Assembly: GCF_000019905.1 (NCBI RefSeq)
Contig: NC_010556.1
Coordinates: 1,018,001 to 1,082,000 of the forward strand
Direction: 5' to 3'
DNA length: 64,000 nucleotides
DNA from: Exiguobacterium artemiae 255-15
GTDB lineage: Bacteria; Bacillota; Bacilli; Exiguobacteriales; Exiguobacteriaceae
Positions 26,868-35,016 of this stretch are shown here, in pieces; positions within the stretch are counted from its first letter, which is position 1, and each line of letters starts with the position of its first letter. The notes under the pieces are model-generated. The model worked only from the letters and a program-made list of their open reading frames with translations. It was not told the DNA's origin and searched no databases. Made by a program: the position numbers and the translations under genes.

Positions 26868-27491
26868 GTGAGTGTATTTACGGATTATGAAGAATGGTTG
26901 GATGAAGTCACGGATGAGATGATTGAACATCAAGTCCATTACGCTGTCGCAGAATTAAAATTAGGCGGAGAAATCGGTGACTACTATGAAGAATCCGGAG
27001 TAATTGACCGGTTTGTCACGCAACAGTTGGTCTGGTTGTCGTTTGAGGAAATGGAACAGATTTTAGATGAAGCGGGAGAGTTGAATCTTGAAATCGTAGC
27101 AGACGAAGCTGAATCAGATGTGCAACGGTCACAAGTCAAACAGATTCTGAAACAATCGATTAAACAACAGCTGGTGTTGAAGTCGCAACCGTTCGTCGCG
27201 ACACGTCTCGAACAATTGCGTCAGGAACATCCGTCTGTCAAAGATCAGTTTGAAGAAGTTCGTTCAGCCTACGATCAAGTCGATCAGCTTTTGAAATCGG
27301 GTCCGCAACCGACGATTATTCCGAAACGGTGGTACCGTCGGGAACGGATTGTTCCCCGTGCCTTCACTCCGGCGGAACAAACGAGTTTAGAGCAGGAGCA
27401 TCTCAAGCTTTCGCCACAGTACGAAACACAAAAACAGAAGCTTGAAGAACTGAGTCGTGAAATCGCAGCGTATGAACGGGTTTTACCGTAA
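26868..27491 (+). CDS. Uncharacterised 207-aa acidic helical protein
   Basis: I do not recognise this protein. It starts at a GTG with an excellent AGAGGAGG nine bases upstream. The sequence is mostly helical and charged: residues 1-100 are acidic (YEEWLDEVTDEMIEH, LSFEEMEQILDEAGELNLEI), residues 100-150 are Gln/Lys-rich, a short basic patch reads IPKRWYRRERIVPR (about 148-162), and a coiled-coil-like C-terminus ends EELSREIAAYERVLP. No signal peptide or membrane span. Its own terminator follows, so it is monocistronic. It is probably a lineage-specific cytoplasmic protein. Confidence 0.75.
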   Translation: MSVFTDYEEWLDEVTDEMIEHQVHYAVAELKLGGEIGDYYEESGVIDRFVTQQLVWLSFEEMEQILDEAGELNLEIVADEAESDVQRSQVKQILKQSIKQQLVLKSQPFVATRLEQLRQEHPSVKDQFEEVRSAYDQVDQLLKSGPQPTIIPKRWYRRERIVPRAFTPAEQTSLEQEHLKLSPQYETQKQKLEELSREIAAYERVLP

Positions 27492-27505
27492 AGTGAAAAC
27501 AACAA

Positions 27506-27541
27506 AAACCCCTTTTCGGTATCTGTACCGAAAAGGGGTTT
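27506..27541. terminator. Bidirectional terminator
   Basis: A perfect 16-bp stem (27506-27521 with 27526-27541) with a TCTG loop and A/T runs on both sides. It serves the unknown gene and the convergent DJ-1 gene. Confidence 0.95.
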
Positions 27542-27559
27542 GTTGCTTGCAGGATTAAG

Positions 27560-28216
27560 TTAGACGATTGCGAGCTTAGCAATGACAAGCTTAGCGACGG
27601 CTTCACTTGAAGCAGGGTTTTGACCTGTGACAACATTACCATCGATGACAGCGAATTCTTTTCCGGCATCTGAAGTCAGGAAGGTTGCCCCTTCACCGCG
27701 TAATGTAGTTTCAAGCAAGAACGGAACTTTGTCTTCGAGTCCTGTTGATTTTTCTTCTTCGTCCGTGAAGCCGTTGATTTGACGACCTGATACGAACGGT
27801 TTACCGTCAATCGTGACATGCGCAAAGGCAGCAGGTCCGTGGCAGACTGACGCGACGACGCCGTCTTTTCGGACCATCGCTTCGATGGCACCGGCAACGA
27901 GCGGGTTGTTCGGGAAGTCGACGACTGCTCCGTGGCCGCCCGGGAAGTAAACAGCGTCAAACGAAGCAGGATCGACGTCTGCGAGTGGCGTCGTATCGTG
28001 CAGGGCACGACGTGCTTCCTGGAATTTAGGCAGGATTTCTTTAACCATTGAAGCTTTATCAATCGGTACGTCGCCGCCTTTGACCGAAACGACCGTGACA
28101 TCATGACCGGCTTCTTTAAACAGGTTGTATGGAGCAGCAAACTCCTCGAACCATAAACCGGTTTTGTGACCGTTCATATCGTCAGCACTTGTAGATACGA
28201 TTAAAATTTTTGACAT
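27560..28216 (-). CDS. DJ-1/PfpI-family protein (class I amidotransferase-like)
   Basis: 218-aa DJ-1 superfamily protein. The nucleophile elbow is VASVCHGPAAF (C125, H126), with an acidic partner in WFEEFAAPY (E24/E25) and PGGHGAVVDFP nearby. Members act as glyoxalase III, chaperone or protein-repair enzymes; Hsp31-like and Bacillus YdeA/YraA types are possible. GAGGAGG lies ahead of the ATG. It follows the aldo/keto reductase on the same strand by 68 bases; that gap contains a sigma-B-like promoter. Confidence 0.9.
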   Translation of the reverse strand: MSKILIVSTSADDMNGHKTGLWFEEFAAPYNLFKEAGHDVTVVSVKGGDVPIDKASMVKEILPKFQEARRALHDTTPLADVDPASFDAVYFPGGHGAVVDFPNNPLVAGAIEAMVRKDGVVASVCHGPAAFAHVTIDGKPFVSGRQINGFTDEEEKSTGLEDKVPFLLETTLRGEGATFLTSDAGKEFAVIDGNVVTGQNPASSEAVAKLVIAKLAIV

Positions 28217-28258
28217 GATAAAAACTCCTCCTCTGTAATAACGTTACAAAGAAGAAGT

Positions 28259-28284
28259 TTCCCTTCCGATAAAATATTCAAACC
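28259..28284 (-). promoter_or_regulatory. Sigma-B-like promoter of the DJ-1 gene
   Basis: On the minus strand GTTTGA (28279-28284), a 14-base spacer and GGGAAA (28259-28264) fit GTTTAA-N12-15-GGGWAW. They start right at the aldo/keto reductase stop codon. Confidence 0.6.
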
Positions 28285-29139
28285 TCACCGGTGTTCTGTG
28301 TACGTATGAACCGGCAGAAGCGACAAAACATGTGCGATCTGTTCAGCAGTCAACGGTTCCCGCATCGCCTGCAGATTCGCCTGCAGTTGCGACACGCTCG
28401 ATGCGCCGGGCAACACGATATCGGCTTGTTGATCAACGGCCTGCAGAGCCATTGCAGGGAGCGGATAATCCTGTAACGTCGACAGGACGTGTTCCAGCTG
28501 CTCCTTGTCATATTGTTCAAACCGGTCAACCGATTGAAGACGTGACATGCTTTCCGTCGTCAGAAGACCTTTCGCGAGCGGTCCGCGGGCGACGAGTTTG
28601 ATGTTACGTTCTTGCAGCCGCGGCAATAACTCCTCGATCCGGCGGTCGAGCAGCGAATACGGTGTCATCAAATAACTGAAGTCACTGTGGTCAAGCCAAT
28701 AATTGATGACGTTCGGACGGAGGGACGAAATTCCATATTCTTTAATGCGTCCTTCTTCCCGCAAGTCTTTCATGGCACGAATCGAGGCATCCAGATCGTC
28801 TTCCATCGTTCCGCCATGGACATAATAGAGATCGAGATACGGTGTTTCGAGACGGTTCAGACTCTCAAAACATGCTTTTTTCAGGTAGTCGTAACTCGGG
28901 TCCCACGTCCAGCCTGTCCCGGTGTCATTCATCCGGTTGCCGCCTTTTGAAGCTAAAAAGATCCGGCTGCGGTCTTCCGGTGAAAATGTCTGTCCAATCA
29001 ATGACTCGACTGCGCCGTTGGCATAGACATCCGCCGTATCGAAGTGAACGATTCCTTCGTCGAGCGCTGTCCGGAGAATTTCGGCTGCTTCCTCTTGACC
29101 GCGTTTTAAAATCGTCATCGTACCTAAACCTAATGTCAT
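28285..29139 (-). CDS. Aldo/keto reductase
   Basis: 284-aa NADPH-dependent oxidoreductase with a TIM-barrel fold. The catalytic tetrad is seen as D34 (VHFDTADVY), Y39, K65 (FLASKGG) and H108 (LYYVHGG). The C-terminal cofactor region has VLPGASSVSQLQANLQA. It belongs to the YdhF/YqkF-like branch of AKRs; its substrate is not known. It is divergent from nudF and probably transcribed with the DJ-1 gene, which would suit a carbonyl-detoxification pair. Confidence 0.9.
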   Translation of the reverse strand: MTLGLGTMTILKRGQEEAAEILRTALDEGIVHFDTADVYANGAVESLIGQTFSPEDRSRIFLASKGGNRMNDTGTGWTWDPSYDYLKKACFESLNRLETPYLDLYYVHGGTMEDDLDASIRAMKDLREEGRIKEYGISSLRPNVINYWLDHSDFSYLMTPYSLLDRRIEELLPRLQERNIKLVARGPLAKGLLTTESMSRLQSVDRFEQYDKEQLEHVLSTLQDYPLPAMALQAVDQQADIVLPGASSVSQLQANLQAMREPLTAEQIAHVLSLLPVHTYTEHR

Positions 29140-29255
29140 ATCAATCCCTCATTTCTTTCGACTGGTGCTACTGTGTATCAGTTTAGCATATTTGATCCAC
29201 GATGTTCCCGGGTGGATTTGTACGGAATGGGCATTGCAATGGAAAAGAAACAGAC

Positions 29256-29285
29256 TTGCATCAAGAATCAAAAAACAGGCATACT
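29256..29285 (+). promoter_or_regulatory. Promoter of nudF
   Basis: TTGCAT (29256-29261), an 18-base spacer and CATACT (29280-29285). Confidence 0.55.
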
Positions 29286-29323
29286 GTGAAAGAGAAGAAA
29301 TCCGATTAGAAGAGGTGTTCAGG

Positions 29324-29860
29324 ATGGAAGAAAAAACACTAGAGCGCGAAGTTATTTATGAAGGAAAAGTATTTAACGTTGAGAAACATGTCGTCAGTCT
29401 GCCGAACGGTAATACGTCGATTCGCGAACTGGTCTATCACAACGGTGCAGTCGCCATCATCGCGTTTGATGAAAAAGGAGATTTGTTGGTCGTTGAGCAA
29501 TACCGGAAAGCGTTCGAGCAATTGTCAATTGAAATCCCGGCCGGAAAGTTGGAAAAAGGGGAAAATCCGGAAGAGTGCGCAGGGCGTGAACTGAAAGAAG
29601 AAACGGGATACACGGCAACTGAGCTGAACCACGTGTTTGATTTTTACGGAGCTCCTGGGTTTTGCAGCGAACGCGTACATATTTATGAAGCAGGCGGTTT
29701 GACTGCGGGAGAGCGTCAGCTGGATGCAGATGAGTTTCTGGAAAACCAGACGTTGACACTTGAACGGGCGCTTGAACTTGTAGCGAATGGGACGATTGTC
29801 GATGCGAAAACGATCATGGCGATTCAGCATTGGCACATTCGTACATTAAAATCATTCTAA
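29324..29860 (+). CDS. nudF: ADP-ribose pyrophosphatase (Nudix)
   Basis: 178-aa Nudix hydrolase that splits ADP-ribose to AMP and ribose-5-phosphate. The box GKLEKGENPEECAGRELKEE followed by TGY fits GX5EX7REUXEEXGU exactly, and the neighbouring YRKAFEQLSIEIPAGKLE and FYGAPGFCSERVHIY blocks are typical of NudF. The ATG at 29324 follows AGAGGTG; the open frame upstream to 29165 has no ribosome site and includes the promoter. Located before fur as in Bacillus (nudF/yqkG is near fur there). Confidence 0.93.
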   Translation: MEEKTLEREVIYEGKVFNVEKHVVSLPNGNTSIRELVYHNGAVAIIAFDEKGDLLVVEQYRKAFEQLSIEIPAGKLEKGENPEECAGRELKEETGYTATELNHVFDFYGAPGFCSERVHIYEAGGLTAGERQLDADEFLENQTLTLERALELVANGTIVDAKTIMAIQHWHIRTLKSF

Positions 29861-29864
29861 AGCG

Positions 29865-29888
29865 AATGATTTTCAGTTGATAATCATT
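29865..29888. promoter_or_regulatory. Fur-box-like dyad upstream of fur
   Basis: A 24-base near-palindrome (AATGATT ... AATCATT with inner TCA/TGA). It includes TGATAATCATT, which matches the central 11 bases of the Fur box. It ends five bases before the -35 of fur, so autoregulation is plausible; it might instead be a weak nudF terminator. Confidence 0.5.
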
Positions 29889-29893
29889 TTAAT

Positions 29894-29922
29894 TTGAAAA
29901 ACCACAGATTATCGGCTATGAT
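29894..29922 (+). promoter_or_regulatory. Sigma-A promoter of fur
   Basis: TTGAAA (29894-29899), a 17-base spacer and TATGAT (29917-29922). Confidence 0.75.
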
Positions 29923-29956
29923 AAAACCATCAGTTTCGACCAAAGGGGGCGCTATG

Positions 29957-30439
29957 ATGGAAAGTCGTGTTGAACGCATTAAAAAACAGCTGAGCGGTAA
30001 AGGATATAAGCTGACTCCCCAACGTGAAGCGACCGTACGGATCTTACTGGAACATGAGTCGGACCATTTAAGTGCGGAAAATGTCTTTTTATTGGTCAAA
30101 GAAAAAAACTCAGACATCGGACTTGCAACGGTCTACCGGACACTTGAATTATTAACGGAGCTTGAAGTCGTTGATAAAGTCAACTTCGGAGACGGCGTAT
30201 CCCGATTTGATTTACGGCAGGAAGGTGCGAGTCACTCGCATCATCATCTCGTCTGTATCGAATGCGGATCCGTCGAGGAAATTTTGGATGATATGTTAGA
30301 AGAAGTCGAAAAAGAAATCGTCACGCGTTTCCAATTTAAAATCAAGGATCACCGTTTGACGTTCCATGGTGTATGCCGGGTATGCCAGGAGCGGCATGCA
30401 CGTGAAGCACTGGAGCAATCACAAATACAAACCGTCTGA
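29957..30439 (+). CDS. fur: Ferric uptake regulator Fur
   Basis: 160-aa iron-responsive repressor. The winged helix has KLTPQREATVRILLEH and DIGLATVYRTLELLTELEVV. The metal region has HSHHHLVCIECGSVEEI and the second Cys pair CRVCQ (structural zinc). Very close to Bacillus subtilis Fur along its whole length rather than to PerR or Zur. Two adjacent ATGs (29954 and 29957) are possible; the second has the better distance to AAAGGGGG. In Fe2+-replete cells it should repress siderophore uptake, such as the ABC system at the right edge of this window. Confidence 0.93.
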   Translation: MESRVERIKKQLSGKGYKLTPQREATVRILLEHESDHLSAENVFLLVKEKNSDIGLATVYRTLELLTELEVVDKVNFGDGVSRFDLRQEGASHSHHHLVCIECGSVEEILDDMLEEVEKEIVTRFQFKIKDHRLTFHGVCRVCQERHAREALEQSQIQTV

Positions 30440-30470
30440 CTGTCCTCATCTAAAAGAGGGCGGTTTTTCT
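30439..30470 (+). terminator. Terminator of fur
   Basis: ACTGTCCTC pairs with GAGGGCGGT (two G-T pairs), loop of eight, then TTTTT. The first base of the stem is the last base of the stop codon. Confidence 0.75.
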
Positions 30471-30564
30471 TTTTGAGAAATATAGGTCAGACCTCTTCAC
30501 AACGGTTTACACCTTTGATATGATAGGAAAGTAAGCGATTTCTTAATGATAGAGGATGAGTTCA

Positions 30565-31449
30565 GTGAGGCAACAACTGGAGACTTTTATCGACTATTTA
30601 GTGATTGAGCGGCAGATGTCGGCGAACACGGCAGCTGCCTATCGAAATGATTTAAACCAGTATTTGACGACGCTTGAACAGCAGGGGATTTCGTCCGCGG
30701 AAGAAGTCACACGCCACCACATCGTCCTTCATATTGAATCCCTGTTACAGGCACAAAAATCACGAGCGACGGTCCGGCGGTCGACGAGCTCGATCCGATC
30801 GTTCCATCAGTTTTTAGTGGAACGTCAAATCGTCCGGCATGATCCGTCACGTCATCTTGACTTGCCGAAACCGGATAAAAAACTGCCGGTGGTTTGGAGT
30901 CAAACCGATATCGTCCGTCTGCTTGATTCGGTCGTCGGCAATGATCCGCTCGTCCGGCGGGATGCAGCGATGCTTGAATTGCTGTACGGAACCGGTATGC
31001 GTGTCAGTGAATTGTTACAACTGACGCTGAGTGATTTGCAACTTGAACTCGGTTACTTGTCCTGTCTTGGAAAGGGTAACAAAACCCGGATTATTCCGAT
31101 CAGTCAGACGGCGATCGACAGCGTCTCGGTTTATCTTGAGCTGGCCCGGAACAGTCTCGGAGGACGGCAAACGGATTATGTGTTCCTCAACAGTCGCGGC
31201 GATCGGTTATCGCGTCAGGGTTTCTGGAAGATGATCAAACGCCGGGCGAAAGAAGCGGGAATTGAAAAAGACATCACGCCCCACGTCTTGCGTCATTCGT
31301 TTGCGACCCACCTTCTCGAGAACGGAGCCGATTTACGTGTCGTTCAGGAAATGTTGGGACATGCCGATTTATCGACGACGCAAATGTATACCCATGTCAA
31401 TAAAGCCAGATTACATGATGTCTATAAGAACCATCATCCACGTGCGTGA
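30565..31449 (+). CDS. xerD: Tyrosine recombinase XerD
   Basis: 294-aa recombinase that resolves chromosome dimers with XerC/CodV at dif. The N-terminal SAM-like core-binding domain (FIDYLVIERQMSANTAAAYR) is followed by the catalytic domain with R in YGTGMRVSELL, K in CLGKGNKTRIIP, and HVLRHSFATHLLENGADLRV plus LGHADLSTTQMYTHV (H-R-H-Y). The GTG at 30565 is taken as start: AGAGG lies nine bases before it, whereas the in-frame ATG at 30556 abuts that site. Gene order fur-xerD-deoB-punA-pdp is as in Bacillus. Confidence 0.95.
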   Translation: MRQQLETFIDYLVIERQMSANTAAAYRNDLNQYLTTLEQQGISSAEEVTRHHIVLHIESLLQAQKSRATVRRSTSSIRSFHQFLVERQIVRHDPSRHLDLPKPDKKLPVVWSQTDIVRLLDSVVGNDPLVRRDAAMLELLYGTGMRVSELLQLTLSDLQLELGYLSCLGKGNKTRIIPISQTAIDSVSVYLELARNSLGGRQTDYVFLNSRGDRLSRQGFWKMIKRRAKEAGIEKDITPHVLRHSFATHLLENGADLRVVQEMLGHADLSTTQMYTHVNKARLHDVYKNHHPRA

Positions 31450-31458
31450 TGGTTTTAA
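31429..31458 (+). terminator. Hairpin across the xerD stop codon
   Basis: AACCATCA (31429-31436) pairs with TGATGGTT (31447-31454), and the TGA stop is part of the right arm; only four T residues follow. Could be a weak terminator or 3' stabiliser. Confidence 0.5.
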
Positions 31459-31572
31459 CATCAAAAGGTCTGACTTCAGACAAATAGGGTGTTTTGTCTA
31501 GTCCGTTTACGGGAAAATTCAAACGGGATTTATTTTAGTAATAAGCAATAAGCATATAGGAGGAATTTTAAT

Positions 31573-32745
31573 ATGGCTCAATCATTCAAACGTGTATTTT
31601 TAGTCGTCATGGATTCTGTAGGAATCGGAGAAGCACCGGATGCAGAACAATTCGGTGATCTTGGTGCGCATACACTGGGACATATCGCAGAACAGCGGAA
31701 TGGTCTGAATATGCCGCATCTCGCTCAGCTTGGTTTGTCGCATATCGAACCGGTTCAAGGTGTATCTGCAGATGCTGCACCGATTGCTTCTTTCGGGAAG
31801 ATGGAAGAAGTCTCGGCCGGTAAAGATACGATGACAGGCCACTGGGAAATCATGGGTTTGCGGATTGATACGCCGTTCCGCGTGTTTGAGAAATTCCCGG
31901 AAGATTTGATTGGTCGCCTGGAAACATTCTCGGGACGGAAAATCATCGGGAACAAACCGGCATCCGGAACAGAAATCCTCGATGAACTCGGACAGGAACA
32001 CGTCGATACCGGCGCATTGATCGTCTATACATCTGCTGACTCGGTTCTGCAAATCGCTGCACACGAAGAAGTCGTGCCGCTCGAAGAACTGTACCGGATT
32101 TGTGAATATGCACGTGATATTACCCGCGACGACCCTTACATGCTCGGCCGGATCATCGCCCGTCCGTTCCTCGGCGAGCAAGGAGCATGGGTCCGGACGT
32201 CGAACCGTCACGACTATGCGCTGAAACCGTTTGACCGGACTGTCATGAACGAACTGGAAACAGCCGGACTCGATGTCATCTCGCTCGGTAAAATTGCGGA
32301 TATCTTCGATGGTGAGGGTGTGACAGACGCGATTCGGACAAAATCAAACATGGACGGTATGGATCAACTCGTGAAGCAACTCGATCGTGACTTTACAGGA
32401 CTCTGCTTCCTGAACCTCGTCGATTTCGATGCGTTGTTCGGTCACCGTCGTGATCCTCAAGGATACGGTCAGGCGCTGGAAGAATTCGATGCCCGCTTGC
32501 TGGAAGTCTTTGAACGCCTGCAAGAGGATGATCTGTTGATCATCACGGCAGACCACGGAAATGATCCGGTCCATCCTGGAACTGATCATACGCGTGAATA
32601 CGTCCCGCTGTTGGTCTATTCGAAAAGCGGAGCTGCGAAAGATCTCGGTATCCGTTCAACGTTTGCCGATCTCGGAGCGACGGTTGCCGATAACTTCAAC
32701 GTGAAGATGCCGGCACACGGAAAGAGTTTCTTGTCAGAACTTTAA
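31573..32745 (+). CDS. deoB: Phosphopentomutase
   Basis: 390-aa enzyme interconverting (deoxy)ribose-1-phosphate and -5-phosphate in nucleoside breakdown. The alkaline-phosphatase-fold metal site is [13 protein letters not shown] and [20 protein letters not shown], and the phosphorylated Thr lies in [14 protein letters not shown]. Length is normal. ATAGGAGG precedes the ATG. First gene of deoB-punA-pdp; its product feeds pentose phosphate metabolism. Confidence 0.96.
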   Translation: MAQSFKRVFLVVMDSVGIGEAPDAEQFGDLGAHTLGHIAEQRNGLNMPHLAQLGLSHIEPVQGVSADAAPIASFGKMEEVSAGKDTMTGHWEIMGLRIDTPFRVFEKFPEDLIGRLETFSGRKIIGNKPASGTEILDELGQEHVDTGALIVYTSADSVLQIAAHEEVVPLEELYRICEYARDITRDDPYMLGRIIARPFLGEQGAWVRTSNRHDYALKPFDRTVMNELETAGLDVISLGKIADIFDGEGVTDAIRTKSNMDGMDQLVKQLDRDFTGLCFLNLVDFDALFGHRRDPQGYGQALEEFDARLLEVFERLQEDDLLIITADHGNDPVHPGTDHTREYVPLLVYSKSGAAKDLGIRSTFADLGATVADNFNVKMPAHGKSFLSEL

Positions 32746-32764
32746 TTTTAAGGGAGCGATTCAG

Positions 32765-33577
32765 ATGACAGTCAACTGGAATGAAACACGTACGTATTTA
32801 GAAAGCAAAATGCAGGCGAAACCAGAAATCGGTTTGATTCTCGGTTCTGGACTCGGTGTCCTCGCTGACGACATCGAAAATCCGATTGCGATTCCATACA
32901 GTGATATCCCGAACTTCCCGGTCTCGACAGTGGAAGGCCATGCCGGACAACTCGTCTTCGGTACGCTGGAAGGCAAACAGGTTGTTGCGATGCAAGGACG
33001 TTTCCACTTCTATGAAGGCTACTCGATGGAGATGGTGACATTCCCGGTCCGAGTCATGAAAGCAATCGGTGTCGAAACACTGATCGTCACAAACGCAGCC
33101 GGTGCTTGTAACGAAGCATTTGAGCCGGGGGATCTGATGTTGATCACGGATCACATCAACTTCTTCGGGACAAACCCGCTGATCGGCAAAAATGTCGATG
33201 AGATGGGTCCGCGTTTCCCGGATATGTCAAAACCGTATGACGCGGAATTGCTGCGTCTTGCACAGGAAACGGCTGACGAACTCGGCATCAACGTCCGTCA
33301 AGGCGTCTACTTCGGCAATACAGGTCCGACATACGAAACACCGGCAGAAGTGAAACTTGCCCGTTTACTCGGCGGAGACGTCGTCGGGATGTCGACAGTC
33401 CCTGAAGTCATCGTGGCCCGTCACTCAGATATGCGCGTGCTCGGAATTTCGTGCGTTTCGAACATGGCAGCCGGAATTCTCGATCAACCGCTTCATCACG
33501 ATGAAGTCATCGAGACGACGGAACGCGTCCGCGCCCACTTCCTGTCACTTGTCCGTGGTTCGATTAAAAAAATGTAA
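32765..33577 (+). CDS. punA: Purine nucleoside phosphorylase
   Basis: 270-aa trimeric-type PNP that splits inosine or guanosine into base and ribose-1-phosphate. Conserved blocks are LILGSGLGVLADD, VEGHAGQLVFG, MQGRFHFYEGYSMEMV (phosphate site), LIVTNAAGACN, and the base-binding PTYETPAEVKLARLLGGDVVG. It starts 19 bases after deoB with AAGGGAG upstream. It supplies ribose-1-phosphate to DeoB. Confidence 0.95.
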   Translation: MTVNWNETRTYLESKMQAKPEIGLILGSGLGVLADDIENPIAIPYSDIPNFPVSTVEGHAGQLVFGTLEGKQVVAMQGRFHFYEGYSMEMVTFPVRVMKAIGVETLIVTNAAGACNEAFEPGDLMLITDHINFFGTNPLIGKNVDEMGPRFPDMSKPYDAELLRLAQETADELGINVRQGVYFGNTGPTYETPAEVKLARLLGGDVVGMSTVPEVIVARHSDMRVLGISCVSNMAAGILDQPLHHDEVIETTERVRAHFLSLVRGSIKKM

Positions 33578-33628
33578 GCATCAAAAACTGATGAAAAATA
33601 CGAACGACCCCATGAGGAGGAACTTATT

Positions 33629-34930
33629 ATGCGTATGGTAGATTTGATTGCAACAAAACGAGACGGCGGCGAATTACAGACTGCTGATATTAAAGCAATG
33701 GTTGAAGGCTTCACGAACGGCGATATTCCAGATTATCAGATGTCAGCAATGTCGATGGCGATTTTCTATCAAGGCATGTCAGACCGTGAAATCGCGGATT
33801 TAACGATGGCGATGGTCGAGTCGGGTGACGTCATCGACTTGTCCCGTATCCACGGTAAAAAAGTCGACAAACACTCAACAGGCGGCGTCGGCGATAAAAT
33901 CAGTCTGATCGTTGCACCACTCGTCGCGTCAATCGGAATTCCTGTCGCGAAAATGAGCGGACGCGGTCTTGGTCACACAGGCGGAACGATCGACAAGCTC
34001 GAAGCGTTCCCTGGATTTGATGTGGAATTGTCGGAAGAAGCATTCGTTTCTCAAGTCAACGACATCAAGATGGCCATCATCGGTCAGACAGGCAACCTGA
34101 CACCTGCCGACAAAAAACTCTACGCATTACGTGATGTGACAGCAACGGTCAACTCGATTCCGTTGATTGCAAGCTCAATCATGTCGAAAAAAATCGCAGC
34201 CGGTGCTGACAGTATCGTCCTCGACGTGAAAACAGGTTCAGGCGCGTTCATGAAATCATTTGAAGACGCGAAAGCACTCGCGACAGAAATGGTGTCGATC
34301 GGTAAAAGTGTGAACCGGAAGACGATTGCCGTCATTACGGACATGGATCAGCCGCTCGGAAATGAAATCGGAAATGCGAACGAAGTCAAGGAAGCGATTG
34401 AAGTCCTGCAAGGAAAAGATGTCCGTGACTTGAAAGTCATCGCCTTGACGATTGCGTCACACATGGCAGTCCTCGGGGAGTTCTACCCGACGTTTGACGA
34501 AGCGTACGCGGATCTCGAGACACGTCTCGCGAACGGAGCAGCACTTGACGTATTCAAGAAATTCATCGCGGCACAAGGCGGCGATGCGTCACTCGTCGAC
34601 GATATGACAAAAGCACTCGAAACGAAATTCGAAAAAGATTTCGTCGCATCGAAAGCAGGATACGTTTCGGAAATCATCGCGGATGAAGTCGGTGTCGCAG
34701 CCATGATCCTCGGTGCCGGTCGTGCAACGAAGACCGATGTCATCGATCACGCAGCAAGTGTTACCCTGTTCAAAAAAGTCGGCGATAAAGTCGAAGTCGG
34801 TGATGTCATCGCGACACTCCGTTCGAACAAAGAAACACTCGATCAAGCCATCGAGAAAATGGATCACGCGTATCACATCAGCGAGACAAAACCGGAAGCA
34901 CGTCCGCTTGTCCACGCTGTCATTCAATAA
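33629..34930 (+). CDS. pdp: Pyrimidine-nucleoside phosphorylase
   Basis: 433-aa enzyme phosphorolysing uridine and thymidine. The signature SGRGLGHTGGTIDKLE and phosphate-binding KHSTGGVGDKISLIVAP are present, with the K-rich C-terminal domain (EVGDVIATLRSNKETLDQAI). Length fits the family. GAGGAGG precedes the ATG by eight bases. Codons are strongly biased to one set (many GAC/ATC/CTC), as expected for a well expressed gene. Ends the nucleoside operon, followed by a terminator. Confidence 0.95.
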   Translation: MRMVDLIATKRDGGELQTADIKAMVEGFTNGDIPDYQMSAMSMAIFYQGMSDREIADLTMAMVESGDVIDLSRIHGKKVDKHSTGGVGDKISLIVAPLVASIGIPVAKMSGRGLGHTGGTIDKLEAFPGFDVELSEEAFVSQVNDIKMAIIGQTGNLTPADKKLYALRDVTATVNSIPLIASSIMSKKIAAGADSIVLDVKTGSGAFMKSFEDAKALATEMVSIGKSVNRKTIAVITDMDQPLGNEIGNANEVKEAIEVLQGKDVRDLKVIALTIASHMAVLGEFYPTFDEAYADLETRLANGAALDVFKKFIAAQGGDASLVDDMTKALETKFEKDFVASKAGYVSEIIADEVGVAAMILGAGRATKTDVIDHAASVTLFKKVGDKVEVGDVIATLRSNKETLDQAIEKMDHAYHISETKPEARPLVHAVIQ

Positions 34931-34941
34931 GGTTTTTTCTT

Positions 34942-34980
34942 ACAACCGTCTGGGTTTCTTTCCCAGTCGGTTGTTTTTTG
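34942..34980 (+). terminator. Terminator of the deoB-punA-pdp operon
   Basis: ACAACCGTCTGGG (34942-34954) pairs with CCCAGTCGGTTGT (34962-34974) with one T-T mismatch, then TTTTT. Confidence 0.93.
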
Positions 34981-35016
34981 TTATAGTGAAATGAAGAATG
35001 TAAGGGGGGAACACAG

